The notes under the pieces are model-generated. The model was given only the letters and a program-made list of their open reading frames with translations. It was not told where the DNA came from and ran no database searches. From Sulfopaludibacter sp963815475 (lineage in GTDB: Bacteria > Acidobacteriota > Terriglobia > Bryobacterales > Bryobacteraceae), in the NCBI GenBank assembly GCA_963815475.1, contig CAWFHD010000003.1:1612001-1676000 (forward strand): a DNA stretch of 64,000 nt, read 5' to 3'. Positions 28,971 through 39,077 of the stretch are shown here, piece by piece. The translations under genes were made by a program, and so were the position numbers. The first letter of the stretch is position 1; every line of letters starts with the position of its first letter.

Positions 28971-30700
28971 CTCACGCAACAATAGATTCACATTGGGGCA
29001 ATCGTATAGTTCCAGGCTGGCAGGGTCGAATGTCGTTTGATGCAAAGGCGGCGGACGTGCTCTGGATCGGGTGAGGTGCCGGTTGGGTACTGCCTTCGGT
29101 CGAGGTGGGCCGAGACTGCGAGCCCGGTTCGGGTGCATGTGTTGCGGATGAAGTTCAGGACTTTGGGGTAACTGTCGAGAGGTTCGGCGGCCCAGTTTTT
29201 GGAGATTTCGGAGAACAGGCGGTGCTCGATGGGATTCCATTTGGAAGCGCCCGTGGGGTAGTGAGCAACCGTTACTGTGAGCCCAAAGCTGTTGCAGAGT
29301 TGACTTTGCAGTTCGGTTTTCCAGGCGCCGGTACGGCAACTATTGCTGCCGCCGGTATCGGCCAGGATGAGCAACTGCCGGCCGCGGCGGTAGCGGTCCG
29401 CGCCGTCGCGCTTCCACCAGCCGGCGATGGAGTGGGCGGCAAAGGCTGCCGTGTCGTGCGAGACACCTACGAAGACCGAGCCTCGGTTGGCGAGCAGGTC
29501 ATAGATCCCATAAGGGATCGCGACTCCGATGGCATCGGAGCGGAAATCGTGATCATTGACGCGCACCGGTGTGCGATCCCACTTGACGCCATGGTTCTTG
29601 AAGTTGCCAACCAGTTCTCGTTTTTTGGTATCGACACTGATAATGGGAAGTCCCTGACGCTCAAAGCGAGTACGCAACGACGAGATGTATCGGAACTGTT
29701 GGTCGCGGTCCGGGCTAGAGTCAGTGGCAATGGCTTTGCGGTCCACGCGCAGGGAAAAATCCATATCGTGAAGCAGCCGCGCCACGGTATTGGCAGAGAT
29801 CTCGATATCGAGTTGGCGCAGCAGTTCGGCGATTCCGGCGGGCGTCTTGTGGGTCCATCGAATGCCGGTGATGGGATCACCGGCGGTGTCGTGTTCCAGT
29901 AGGATTTCGATGGCTTCGATTACTTCGGGCGTTTTTTTTCCACCGGCTTGCGCCCGGCGCCGTGCTGTCGGATCCGGCAGACCGCCACATCCTGATCCAG
30001 CAATTGGTGGCGGCGCGGGCGATGGTGTGCGGATCGAGGCCAAGAAATTCGGCCAGCACGCTGTCGCCGCCGTGGCCGAGTTTCATGGATTCCAGGCCGG
30101 CGTACAAGCGGCGCTGCTGCTCGTCCAGAAGACTGTAGAACAAGATGATGGCGGCTTTCATCTCATCGGGAGAGACTTCCAAACGGTTGGCATCAATCAC
30201 CGTGGGAACGGACTGGTTGCTCCGACGTGTCAGAGATTGTCGCTGGTGAACGGCTGGATCAGTGGAAGCATAAAGGAACAGGTCGGAGACCAACTCCCGG
30301 GCGATCCTCTTCTGCTGGACAAGGTGGCGTAAGGCATCTTGCACTCCCACATGCAGGACCGCCGACAGTTCTTCCGCAAAATATCCGGCCGCCGAGCTAC
30401 GGATCAACGCCTCGGCGGTGGCCAGCAGGGTGCCGTGGCGAGAGAACCAGGCCGGCGCGCAGGACCACAGGCCATCGGCGCCGAAACGGGCGATCTCGCG
30501 AAGAGTGTAGAAACGGCCGCCATGAGAATAGCTGGTCACGTAATCGAGTTCTTTGAGCTTTCGGAAGACAGTGAGGTCTACGTCGGTGCCGAGGGCACGT
30601 TTCAGATCGGGCAGGGTTGCGATTTTGTCGTGGAGCAGCAGCTTCCGCAACGAATCTGGCGAGAAGGCGAGAGGTCTCATAATGTTATAGTTGCGACCGC
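28971..30700 (-). mobile_element. ISAzo13-family insertion sequence
   Basis: Bounded by imperfect inverted ends: CTCACGCAACAATAGATT (from 28971) resembles the inverse of the sequence at 30684-30700 (reading CGGTCGCAACTATAACATT from outside), with CGCAAC-ATA core shared. No target duplication could be fixed, so the ends are approximate. It contains one frameshifted transposase. Confidence 0.6.
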
Positions 30701-30704
30701 ACAA
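28988..30704 (-). pseudogene. ISAzo13-family transposase (two frameshifts)
   Basis: The N-terminal part (start ATG 30704, or 30680 MRPLAFSPDSL) runs to LDPHTIAR near 30012; the next family block (RHQLLDQDVAVCRIRQHGAG-RKPVE) is in a second frame; after a run of eight A (29932-29939) the third frame carries KTPEVIEAIEILL and the DDE catalytic region with ISVDTKKRELVGNF, VNDHDFRSDA, LILADTGGSN and PIEHRLFSEI. One base is missing at each joint. The A8 run could support slippage in life, but the first joint has no such signal, so it is probably inactive or mis-sequenced. Confidence 0.8.
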
Positions 30705-31197
30705 GCATCACAATCGAGACTATAACATAACCGCCGAGCGATCGGAACAGGGATCGGCTCCGCTGCAATGCCCATTAAAACTGGCGAAGCCTACTACTGC
30801 GAGTGGAATGAAGCGACATTGGCAGCCGTAGATAATGTAGCTATCGCGACTATTGGTGAGCGTTTATTGTTGCGTGGACCCTTAGGGTCGATCCGACCAG
30901 CAAGCAGGAAGTGCGCGGCGTCACGATTGAGTGCAATGACACGAGCGAATACGAAACGGATGTCAGCCGCGCCCTCATCGATGACGGCCGTGATTCCGCG
31001 CCGTGCCATTTTGAGCGGTGACCCAGCAGCTTGATCCTGACCCGTCCCTCGTTTTCTTCGTTCCACTCTCCCTGTTCACGATACACAGCGTCGCACTGTC
31101 CGCAATTCGCATCGGGCCATGGATTTTCGGCTGAGGGCATCTGGAGAAAGCCCGACCCCGGTGGCGGCGTGATCCGCAGCGCCAGTCGCAGCTTGCA
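30705..31197. other. Intergenic, no supported gene
   Basis: ATGTTATAGT (30682-30691) recurs in inverse about 30714-30723 (ACTATAACAT), at the edge of the IS. A 45-codon open stretch (about 30887-31022, VDPTSKQEVRGVTIECND onwards, stop TGA) has coding-like composition but no start in frame; it may be a gene remnant. Nothing else supported. Confidence 0.4.
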
Positions 31198-31947
31198 TCA
31201 TTTCGCCGCTTTGGATTTTGGAGCCGACGACAGGGGTGCACGTGGAATGTAACTTGAGCCGGCATTCGCGACGATCAGGCCAGAAGCCCACACCCGCCCG
31301 GGTTCGTCCAAGGTTAAAATCTCAACCCCGAGCAGTCCCTCTTCGGGCTCAGCCCAGCGGATCAGGCCATGTCCAGCAAATTTCGCCCTCTCTCCCTCAA
31401 ATGCCAGGTCAAACCGAACAGGCCCTTCCCCGATCGGAGAGGAGGAATACAAGCAGAAACCTCCACGACCGAACGCGATACGACCTTGCTCGATGGCCGC
31501 TGAGACGCATGGCAACGGTACATGCAGCGACCGGCCATCTAGAGTCGGGCGCTCGCTCCACGTTTCTTCGCGCGAGCGAAGAACCCCTCGAACCGCGCCC
31601 ATGAACTGGGTATGATCGATCGGTTTCGGCAGGATGGCTTCGACTCCTAAACTATACGCTTCACGTGGCTCAAGGTCCGTAAAGCCACTGATGAAGATCA
31701 TTTTGGGCGGAGGATTACTCTCCGAGAGGGTAGTGAGGTTCTTCAGCAGAAGAATTCCATCCATGACCGGCATGCGGACGTCGGAAACAATTACGTCCAC
31801 GTGGTGGCTTCGCAGGATCTCTAAGGCCGCCGCCCCATCTCCCGCTGTCAACACCAGGCAGTCTTCCTCCTCCAGCCATTCGCGGAAGATGTCGAGCAGC
31901 ATGCGCTCGTCATCGACGAGCAGAACTGTAGCGTTTTTTAATTCCAT
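31198..31947 (-). CDS. Response regulator with PilZ-like C-terminal domain
   Basis: 249 residues. Receiver domain (about 7-125; DDE near 15, phospho-acceptor D in VIVSDVRMPVMDG, K in LPKPIDH) followed by a PilZ-like segment (about 150-225; LYSSSPIGEGPVRFDLAFEG, WAEPEEGLLGVEIL). The PilZ arginine motif is not clear, so c-di-GMP binding is uncertain. 12 bases downstream of a PAS histidine kinase on the same strand: a two-component operon. Confidence 0.85.
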   Translation of the reverse strand: MELKNATVLLVDDERMLLDIFREWLEEEDCLVLTAGDGAAALEILRSHHVDVIVSDVRMPVMDGILLLKNLTTLSESNPPPKMIFISGFTDLEPREAYSLGVEAILPKPIDHTQFMGAVRGVLRSREETWSERPTLDGRSLHVPLPCVSAAIEQGRIAFGRGGFCLYSSSPIGEGPVRFDLAFEGERAKFAGHGLIRWAEPEEGLLGVEILTLDEPGRVWASGLIVANAGSSYIPRAPLSSAPKSKAAK

Positions 31948-31959
31948 AGTGCGTTCCTC

Positions 31960-34590
31960 CTATGCCACGTCCAAGCGTGGAAGTTTCAAACGAAAGCAGG
32001 TATTGGAGGAATGTTGATCTAATTCCAATGTGCCCCCGTGCTCCAACGCGATCGCTCGCGATATGCTCAGCCCCAGCCCCGTGCCCTTGCCCAGGGGTTT
32101 GGTCGTAAAGAAAGGCTCCATGATGTGAGCCCGGTGTTCCGGCGAAATGCCGGGGCCGCTGTCGCTGACTGATAAAGCGACCCAACCAGGGCAATACGTC
32201 ACATCCAGCTTCACCCAGCGCTCCCCTTCCAGGTCAACGAGTTCGTCAAACGCATTCTGTAACAGGTTGAGCAGCACCTGGCAGATTTGCGCCTCGCGGC
32301 AGCTAATCCTCACACCGGCGTCGACTGCGGAAACAGTCAGACGGATATTGTGTGCCTGGAACCGCTCGGCGCACAGTTCCAGAGATTCGTCGACGATCTC
32401 GCGCACTGGTGTCTCCCGGAATTCGTCCGCGCTGCCCTCTCGCGCCACGTGACGCAAACTGCGCACGATTCGGGAGATCCGTTCCGCCGTCTGACTAATT
32501 CTGGCAGAGTTTTTCAGTACCGCCGCTACCTGGACGGAGCCGGATTCTGCGATGCGGCAGATATTCGCTGCCGATGCGTGGATCACCGCCAGCGGGTTGT
32601 TGATCTCGTGTGCGATTCCGCCCGCCATCATGCCAAGAGCCGATAACCGCGAACTGGAAACCATTTGAACGCGGCTGGCTTCCAGTTCCTGTTCCACGCG
32701 TTTCCGCTCGGTCAAATCCTGCACGTGGGCCACGAAATAAACGGCATGGCCTGCCTCGTCTCTCTCTACAACTGCAATGCTCAGAAGTACGTAAACCGTG
32801 CGTCCCTGCTTATGGAGATAGCGTTCCTCCAGGCTGCCGGTCGCCAGCTTACCGGATAAGATCCGGGAAAGCAGGAGAGACTCCTCAGCCCGGTCGTCGG
32901 GGTGGGTAATTTCGCCGTCACGCGAGATCAGCTCGCTTTCGCCGTAGCCGGTCATTTCGCAAAGGACGCGATTGACACGGAGCCAGACGCCATCGCTGCG
33001 AATCAGCGCCATCCCAACGGGAGCCTCTTCAAATGACAGCTGGAAGCGTTCCATACCGCGGGCTTCCGCTAATCTCTCCCGCTCTCGTCTCAATTCCTCT
33101 CTCAGCTCTTCCTCATGCCTCCTATCCGTGATATCGATACACGAACCAATGTAGCCTTCGAAGACACCGCTCGGTGCGAAACGCGGAACACCGTTGTCTA
33201 ATAACCACCGATACTCTCCGTCCGCTCGGCGCAAACGGTATTCCAGTTGGAAGCCCCGGCGCTCCTCAAATGACGAAGAATACATCGAAAGGCAACTGTC
33301 GCGGTCATCGGGATGAACCCCTTGCGCCCAGCCGTTACCTGATTCTTGCTCCATGGTTCGTCCAGTAAAGTCGAACCAGACCTTATTGAAGAAGATACAA
33401 CCCCTGTCCGGACCGGAGACCCAGATCATTACCGGCGCCGCGTCGGCCATATTTCGGAAGCGCTCCTCACTCTCGTGCAGCTTTCCCTGCGCCTGTATCC
33501 TCTGGGTTATGTCTTCGAGGGTTCCGACATAACCCGTAATCTCACCCGACGACGAATAGATCGGACCGCCCAGAGCGCGAATCCAGCGGATCCCTCCCTC
33601 GGGAGTTAACAGGCGATACTCCCATGAAGCCCCCTGTCGCGCGTACATCTTCCAGCCTTCGAATACAGTTTCGCGGTCATCAGGATGCAGTGCCTTTTTC
33701 CAACCATGCCCGAGGCTTTCGGCGGCACTCAGACCCGACAGTTGGGACCAGCGTGAATTGGTGTAGACGCAAAAGCCTTGTGCATCACAGCTATAAATTC
33801 CCACAGGAGCTTGCTCACAGAGGGTCTCAAATTGGGTTCGACTCGCGCACAACGCTGCTTCAGTTTCTAGGCGTAGTGAAGCGTTGCGAGAAACTGTAAT
33901 CTGACCAATTGAGAGGTAGGAGCCCGCCAAGAGAAGAGCACCACAAACCGCCGCGAGGACGCTGGCCAGCCGTACCCTCCGTTTCCGTGCGAGTTGAGCC
34001 AGTGTGCTTTCATTCTCCTGGTTGATCCCGTAAATGCTGTGGCGAAGGGCTTCGGTCAGTTCCCTGGCGCGGTCCGTGAGAATTTCGACCTTGGTAACTC
34101 GGGACCCTGCTGCGATGTGGCTAGCATTGGATCTTTTCAGTTCGTCCAGCTGCTGTTCAACTAAGTCGCGGACCCGTTCCACCTGTCGACGTTCCTCCGG
34201 ATTGTCTTTCACTAGCGCGGAGAGTCGAACGAACTCCAAATATAGCGCTCGACGCGAGTTTTCGAATTCTTCGAGACGGTTGGCCCGACCCGTCAATAGA
34301 TACACACGTTGCTCGCCCTGGGCATCGGCTAGATTCGAAAGCACCTCTTGAATGTTTGACGCGACGAGATTCAGGCGATGCAGGATCGCTGTCGATTGAC
34401 CCTCTGAATGCAATGCCAATGCAGCCATTGAAGCGAGCGCAACTGAGGCCAAGCCCAGAGTGAGCCAGGCCACAGTAATCATTTTGGAGAATCGGCGATC
34501 GGGCTGCGCTCTATTTTCAGAGGTCCGACCTGATCCCCTGGGAGGTTCGCCTTGGACAGCGACGAATTTGTCCATTGTCACCCACCCCAT
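31960..34590 (-). CDS. Membrane PAS sensor histidine kinase with CHASE3-like domain
   Basis: 876 residues. Membrane helix (about 35-58, VAWLTLGLASVALASMAALAL region), CHASE3-like extracytoplasmic helical domain (RVYLLTGRANRLEEFENSRR), second helix (LASVLAAVCGALLLAGSYL), then four PAS/PAC units recognisable by W-QLSGL, DITQRIQAQGKLHESEERF, DITDRRHEEEL and VQDLTERKRVEQELEASR, HisKA with phospho-His in AGGIAHEINNPLAV and HATPase with NAFDEL, DSGPGI and GKGTGLGLSIS. ATG at 34575 (MDKF) is an alternative start. Partner regulator follows 12 bases later. Signal unknown. Confidence 0.93.
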   Translation of the reverse strand: MGWVTMDKFVAVQGEPPRGSGRTSENRAQPDRRFSKMITVAWLTLGLASVALASMAALALHSEGQSTAILHRLNLVASNIQEVLSNLADAQGEQRVYLLTGRANRLEEFENSRRALYLEFVRLSALVKDNPEERRQVERVRDLVEQQLDELKRSNASHIAAGSRVTKVEILTDRARELTEALRHSIYGINQENESTLAQLARKRRVRLASVLAAVCGALLLAGSYLSIGQITVSRNASLRLETEAALCASRTQFETLCEQAPVGIYSCDAQGFCVYTNSRWSQLSGLSAAESLGHGWKKALHPDDRETVFEGWKMYARQGASWEYRLLTPEGGIRWIRALGGPIYSSSGEITGYVGTLEDITQRIQAQGKLHESEERFRNMADAAPVMIWVSGPDRGCIFFNKVWFDFTGRTMEQESGNGWAQGVHPDDRDSCLSMYSSSFEERRGFQLEYRLRRADGEYRWLLDNGVPRFAPSGVFEGYIGSCIDITDRRHEEELREELRRERERLAEARGMERFQLSFEEAPVGMALIRSDGVWLRVNRVLCEMTGYGESELISRDGEITHPDDRAEESLLLSRILSGKLATGSLEERYLHKQGRTVYVLLSIAVVERDEAGHAVYFVAHVQDLTERKRVEQELEASRVQMVSSSRLSALGMMAGGIAHEINNPLAVIHASAANICRIAESGSVQVAAVLKNSARISQTAERISRIVRSLRHVAREGSADEFRETPVREIVDESLELCAERFQAHNIRLTVSAVDAGVRISCREAQICQVLLNLLQNAFDELVDLEGERWVKLDVTYCPGWVALSVSDSGPGISPEHRAHIMEPFFTTKPLGKGTGLGLSISRAIALEHGGTLELDQHSSNTCFRLKLPRLDVA

Positions 34591-35270
34591 GTGCGTTAAA
34601 CACTTCTGTTCACGGGTAACGGCCCTTCGGCGCTCAAGATTATAGATGCCGCCCCGTCTTACCGGGCTTACATTTTGAACTCAGGAAGCGTGCCCCTTAA
34701 CGGGTGTAATGGGATGGTCAAAAGGAGATGTATTGCGAATAAACAACGGTGAAGGGAAGCCTGATCGCGTCTGACGTGCATAGAACGGGAACGATACATT
34801 TGCATGCGACGCTTTGTCTACAAGAGTGGTTTAACCCGTAGAGGTAGCTCTGGACCTCTCCTGCACACCCCAAAGAGCCTGCCGCCCGCACGCGCTTTTG
34901 TAACCCCAGCAGGAGCCGACCTCGGTTGGTTCGCATCAAACATGATAGGAGGGGGGAGCTTTATCAGATGCAGGTCTAAGCCCGCATAGGCAGTGAGATC
35001 TTGAAGACCCGAGTCGACAGTGAATATAGGGGTACATTGCCGAAATCATTCCTGAGTTATGGTTATTTAACCGCCATGAGACTGCGCTCCATGGGCGCAT
35101 CGGTAAGGACGAACAACACCGAATCGCCATCACCACGGGTGGCGGCAGGCAACAAGGCAACACGCAGGGAAATAGATCAGCGATTAGCGTTGAATTATTT
35201 TGCGCCACCGATTAGCCGTGCTTCTAAGCGCAGCGTTCGGTTCCGTCTAAAGCCGCACAGCCAGAGCTTG
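34591..35270. other. Intergenic, no supported gene
   Basis: Lower GC than the flanks, several short chance frames with no family resemblance. Holds the promoter region of the sensor kinase on the minus strand. Nothing else can be supported. Confidence 0.4.
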
Positions 35271-35274
35271 TGGG

Positions 35275-35690
35275 ATCTGAAGGAGCCGGTCAAGACCATC
35301 GACACAGCCGCCTTTGACGTCGTTGCGCTGCAGGAAGACATCCCGGAAACGACGGTAGCTGACTTTCGCGAATACGCCGCCAAGTTCGTGGCTGAGGTTC
35401 AAAAGAACCACGCTCGCCCGGTGGTGTTCGTGGCGTGGAACTACCCACGACGCGGCTGGATTTCGATGGCGAAGATCGCACGGGCGCATCGCGACGCCGC
35501 AAAAGAGCTGAATGTCGAAGTGGCCCCGATAGGTCGTGCCTGGCAGCAAGCGTTGAAACAGCGACCGGGATGAACTTCCACGGATCGGACCTGGACCACC
35601 CAAGCATCTAGGGCACATATCTCGCAACCTGCGTCGTCTACGCCACGATCTACGGTCCGGATAACCTTACGCCCCCACCGCTTTCGAGGC
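35275..35690 (+). pseudogene. SGNH/GDSL-like hydrolase remnant
   Basis: The frame ending at 35573 carries FDVVALQEDIPETTVADFRE, VEVQKNHARPVVFVAWNYPR-like text and KELNVEVAPIGRAWQQAL, which match the middle and late part of SGNH-type hydrolases. After a frame change at about 35570 the expected catalytic tail appears (HGSDLDHPSI, a TAG stop, then GTYLATCVVYATIYG), containing the D-x-x-H motif. The N-terminal block with the catalytic Ser is absent. Downstream (to about 35945) are more stop-broken fragments with no clear origin. Confidence 0.65.
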
Positions 35691-35957
35691 CGAACCGACT
35701 AGCGAAGTCGACTCGTTTGTCGTTGCGCCGCACACGTTGCCTTTGCAAATCACAGTGCGGTATTAGACCTGTCGCTCGGGCGGCGCGACGTTCGCGGGAA
35801 CCGGCAACTTCATGTCAACGGTGGTGTGATTTGACACCAACGATCAAGCGGTTACAAAGCCAGCTCTATACTGCCAAATGCTCTTCATACACCAACGGGT
35901 GCGATGCCGGCTCCCTCGAAAGCCGTTAAAATAAAAGCATAGGGGGTGAGAACCTGG

Positions 35958-38612
35958 ATGCAAACCATACCAGAAGTCTCAATGATAACCCTCGATGACT
36001 TGGCAGAAGCGTATATTCGCTTCGATAGCGAGTTCCGTTGCACATTCGTCAATCAGGCGGCTCAAATACTTCTCGGAAGCAACCGGCCGAAGTTGCTCGG
36101 CAAGAGGCTATGGGATGTGTATCCAGAAAACGCCGGGACACCTATCGAAGAAAGCTTCCGCCGTGCGAGGGCGGAGCGCGCCGTCTTCACGTTCCACCTG
36201 TACGTAAAAGCTCGGAACCGACATTATGCGATTACCGCCATGCACGATTCGAGCGACGGCATCCTTTTGCGGTTGTCGGATATCACCGAATGGGAAAGTT
36301 TAGACCCAGAAAGACAACAGACCAACAGCCAATCACGCATTCATGGGATTGCCAGGAACCTTCCCGGCTTCGTATACCAGAACTATGTCAGAGACAATGG
36401 GGAATGGGGTGTTTACTTCGCCGATAAACGGGCCGCTGATATCTTCGGCATAGATCCTGAACCGCTTGAAACTGTCTTCAGGAGGTTCGCCGAACATATC
36501 GCACCTGAAGACCAAGAGCGATACATCACCTCAATCCGAGAGTCGACGCGCTTCAAGAAAGACTGGGAGTTTGAAGGAGGATTCATCAAACCCACCGGCG
36601 AAACGAGGTATATCCAATGTGTGTCTCGGCCGAGACGACTAGGCAACGAGACGGTTTACGATGGGATAATCATTGACATAACCGACCAAAGGCTGTCGGA
36701 ACAGGCACTACGGGAGAGTGAGAAACTGTACCACCGACTGTTCGAGGTAGAGTCCGATGCAATGGTGCTTGTCGATAATGAATCAGGCCAAATTCTCGCA
36801 GCCAACGCAGCGGCGACGAACCTCTATGGTTACAGTCGGGAAGAATTGCTTGCCATGAACCGAAGCGACCTGTCGTCGGAGCCGGATAAAACTGTTCGAG
36901 CCACGACCCACATGCAAACATTCATTCCTTTGCGATGGCATAGGAAGAAAGACCGCACCATTTTCCCTGTGGAGATTTCGGGCAGCTATTTTGGTTTGAA
37001 GGGTCGCTCAGTGTTCGTTTCCGCCATCAGGGACATCACCAACCGTTGTTTGATGGAAGAAGCCTTGAAGAAGTCAGAAGAGAAGTTCTCCAGAGCCTTT
37101 CAATCAAACCCCGCCGCTCTCACCATCACTGATCTCGCAACTAGTTCGTACCTTGAGGTCAACGGAGCGTTTGAGCAGATTACCGGCTATCGACGTGATG
37201 AAGTCATTGGAAGAAGTTGGGATGAACTCGGACTGTGGGCTGATCCATCTAATCGGGAAGAAGCTGCTAGACGCCTTCTGAACGACAACCATCTCCGAAA
37301 TTGGGAGTTTAGTTTTCGTAAGAAGAACGGCGATGTGGGTAGCGGCTTACTTTCTGCGGACCTGATTGAAATCGAGGGCAATCAGTGTGCGATCACTGCA
37401 ACGGTGGACATCACCGAGCGTATTCAATTGGAGAGTCAATTTCGACAAGCACAGAAACTCGAAAGTCTGGGCAGGCTGGCGGGAGGGATTGCACATGACT
37501 TCAACAACATTCTGACGGTCATCAACGGATACAGTGACCTCATGCTGAAGTCAGTTGATCCTCATGGTTCGTTGCATTCGCAAGCCTCCGAGATCAACAA
37601 GGCCGGGGAACGTGCTGCTGGCCTGACAAACCAATTGCTTGCCTTCAGTCGGAAGCAAGTCATCGAGGCGAGGGCGCTGAACTTAAACGCCATCATCAGC
37701 GACACAGAGCGGATGCTTCGGCGTCTGATTGGAGAGGACATCGAATTCGTCACCGAACTCGACCCGCTCGTGGGGCAGATCATGGCCGATTCCGGACAAA
37801 TCCATCAGGTCATCATGAATCTCGTGGTCAACGCTCGTGACGCCATGCCTAACGGCGGCAAACTCGAAATTACGACGAAAAATGTCGATGTCGATGAGAG
37901 TACTGCTGCCTTGCTTGGTGGCAGAGTCCCGGGCAAGTATGTCCTAATGACCGTCACTGACACTGGAATCGGGATGGACGAGAAGATCTTGCAGAGTGCG
38001 TTCGAGCCGTTCTTCACCACCAAGGAACATGGGCAGGGAACGGGACTGGGATTGTCGACTGTACATGGCATCGTTCAACAAAGCGGAGGTTGGATTCGAG
38101 TGTCGAGCACAGTCGGCCGTGGTACTTCATTCGCTATCTATCTGCCCCGAATAGACGCCTGTCTGTTGCCGGATCGAGAGCCGTTAGAAACGAGCGAGCC
38201 ACCGCAGGACGGCGAGACCGTGCTAGTCGTTGAAGATCAGGGAGAGGTTAGAAGGCTGACCCGGACAATCTTGGAGTCGTATGGCTATCACGTCCTCGAA
38301 GCTGCAAACGGCGCCGAAGCGCTCTGTTTCGCCGAGAGGCATTCAGGGGAAATCCATCTACTCTTGACTGACGTGATTCTGCCGGGAATGAACGGTAGAA
38401 CTCTATCCGAACACCTGCGAGTGTTGCGCCCGAAGCTCAAGGTGATTTTCACGTCTGGATATCCGGCAGATGTGATCTCCCGACGTGGAGTACTGGAACA
38501 GGATGTAGCATATCTACCAAAACCGTTCAGCCCTGAGTCTTTGGCTGTCAAAGTTCGAGAAGTGCTCACAGGACGTTGTACTTCTCGGCAGAAGGGTGGC
38601 TTTCATAGGTGA
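35958..38612 (+). CDS. Soluble PAS hybrid histidine kinase with C-terminal receiver
   Basis: 884 residues from the ATG at 35958, which has GGGGGTGAG 7 bases upstream; GTG at 35946 is an alternative. No membrane helix. Four PAS domains (starts near ITLDDLAEAYIRFD, GFVYQNYVRDNGEWG, LYHRLFEVESDAMVLVDN and KFSRAFQSNPAALTITD), HisKA (AGGIAHDFNNILTVI), HATPase (NLVVNARDAMP, DTGIGMD, GQGTGLGLSTV) and a receiver (about 760-875; LVVEDQGEVR, LLLTDVILPGMNG, YLPKPF). The order and the H box are typical of bacterial hybrid kinases. No output partner adjacent: orphan. Confidence 0.93.
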   Translation: MQTIPEVSMITLDDLAEAYIRFDSEFRCTFVNQAAQILLGSNRPKLLGKRLWDVYPENAGTPIEESFRRARAERAVFTFHLYVKARNRHYAITAMHDSSDGILLRLSDITEWESLDPERQQTNSQSRIHGIARNLPGFVYQNYVRDNGEWGVYFADKRAADIFGIDPEPLETVFRRFAEHIAPEDQERYITSIRESTRFKKDWEFEGGFIKPTGETRYIQCVSRPRRLGNETVYDGIIIDITDQRLSEQALRESEKLYHRLFEVESDAMVLVDNESGQILAANAAATNLYGYSREELLAMNRSDLSSEPDKTVRATTHMQTFIPLRWHRKKDRTIFPVEISGSYFGLKGRSVFVSAIRDITNRCLMEEALKKSEEKFSRAFQSNPAALTITDLATSSYLEVNGAFEQITGYRRDEVIGRSWDELGLWADPSNREEAARRLLNDNHLRNWEFSFRKKNGDVGSGLLSADLIEIEGNQCAITATVDITERIQLESQFRQAQKLESLGRLAGGIAHDFNNILTVINGYSDLMLKSVDPHGSLHSQASEINKAGERAAGLTNQLLAFSRKQVIEARALNLNAIISDTERMLRRLIGEDIEFVTELDPLVGQIMADSGQIHQVIMNLVVNARDAMPNGGKLEITTKNVDVDESTAALLGGRVPGKYVLMTVTDTGIGMDEKILQSAFEPFFTTKEHGQGTGLGLSTVHGIVQQSGGWIRVSSTVGRGTSFAIYLPRIDACLLPDREPLETSEPPQDGETVLVVEDQGEVRRLTRTILESYGYHVLEAANGAEALCFAERHSGEIHLLLTDVILPGMNGRTLSEHLRVLRPKLKVIFTSGYPADVISRRGVLEQDVAYLPKPFSPESLAVKVREVLTGRCTSRQKGGFHR

Positions 38613-38932
38613 AAGTCCAACCGACTAAGTCATCTTTACACCGACGGCATTGAGATCAGGAGTCGTCGCTGGAATGCCACAGCTTTCCCCTTGCCTCACT
38701 TTCTACCAGCAGATTCCGTCGCGACAAAACTAGACGGTCTACGCGCACGAGAAAAAGGGGGTTATCGAAAAGGCCCGTTCGCCCGCGTCCAAGAATACCC
38801 GGGGGACGCAATACATTTTTTCGCGGCGCTCGCCGGAATTGCTAACTAGAGCTAGTGCTCCGTTGATAACTTTGGCCTAAACTGCGCCTGTTAGCAGGCT
38901 ACTCGCCACGGAGTACACTCGCAAACCTCGAA
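38613..38932. other. Intergenic, no supported gene
   Basis: No recognisable gene or RNA on either strand. It continues across the IS21 element: removing the element and one 8-bp copy joins it to the equally gene-less stretch at 42568. Confidence 0.4.
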
Positions 38933-38940
38933 GCCCACGC
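38933..38940. repeat. Target-site duplication, left copy
   Basis: GCCCACGC immediately outside the left end of the IS21-family element; identical copy at 42560-42567. Confidence 0.88.
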
Positions 38941-38994
38941 CTCGGGGATCACTTCAAAACCGGCCATAGAGGATCACTTCAAAACCGGCCAACG
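38941..38994. repeat. IS21 left terminal inverted repeat with two internal motif copies
   Basis: 54 bases that match the inverse of 42507-42559 apart from the 3-versus-2-base difference after CTCGGGGATCAC. Motif GGATCACTTC-AAAACCGGCC occurs at 38946 and 38971, 25 bases apart. Presumed IstA binding sites. Confidence 0.9.
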
Positions 38995-39077
38995 GACCAT
39001 CATCCTGGACGAACTTGTTTTACCTTACCGGCTGGCGGTCTGGCAAGTCCAGTTTGACCCAATCCGGCCCCTCATCG

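Noticed and set aside
30768..31140. Short open frames on both strands between IS and response regulator
   Set aside because: They overlap each other, lack ribosome sites and match no family; only one stretch looks weakly coding.
38941..38994. Direct repeats GGATCACTTC-AAAACCGG as an iteron origin
   Set aside because: They are the tandem binding sites of an IS21 end, mirrored at the other end of the element.
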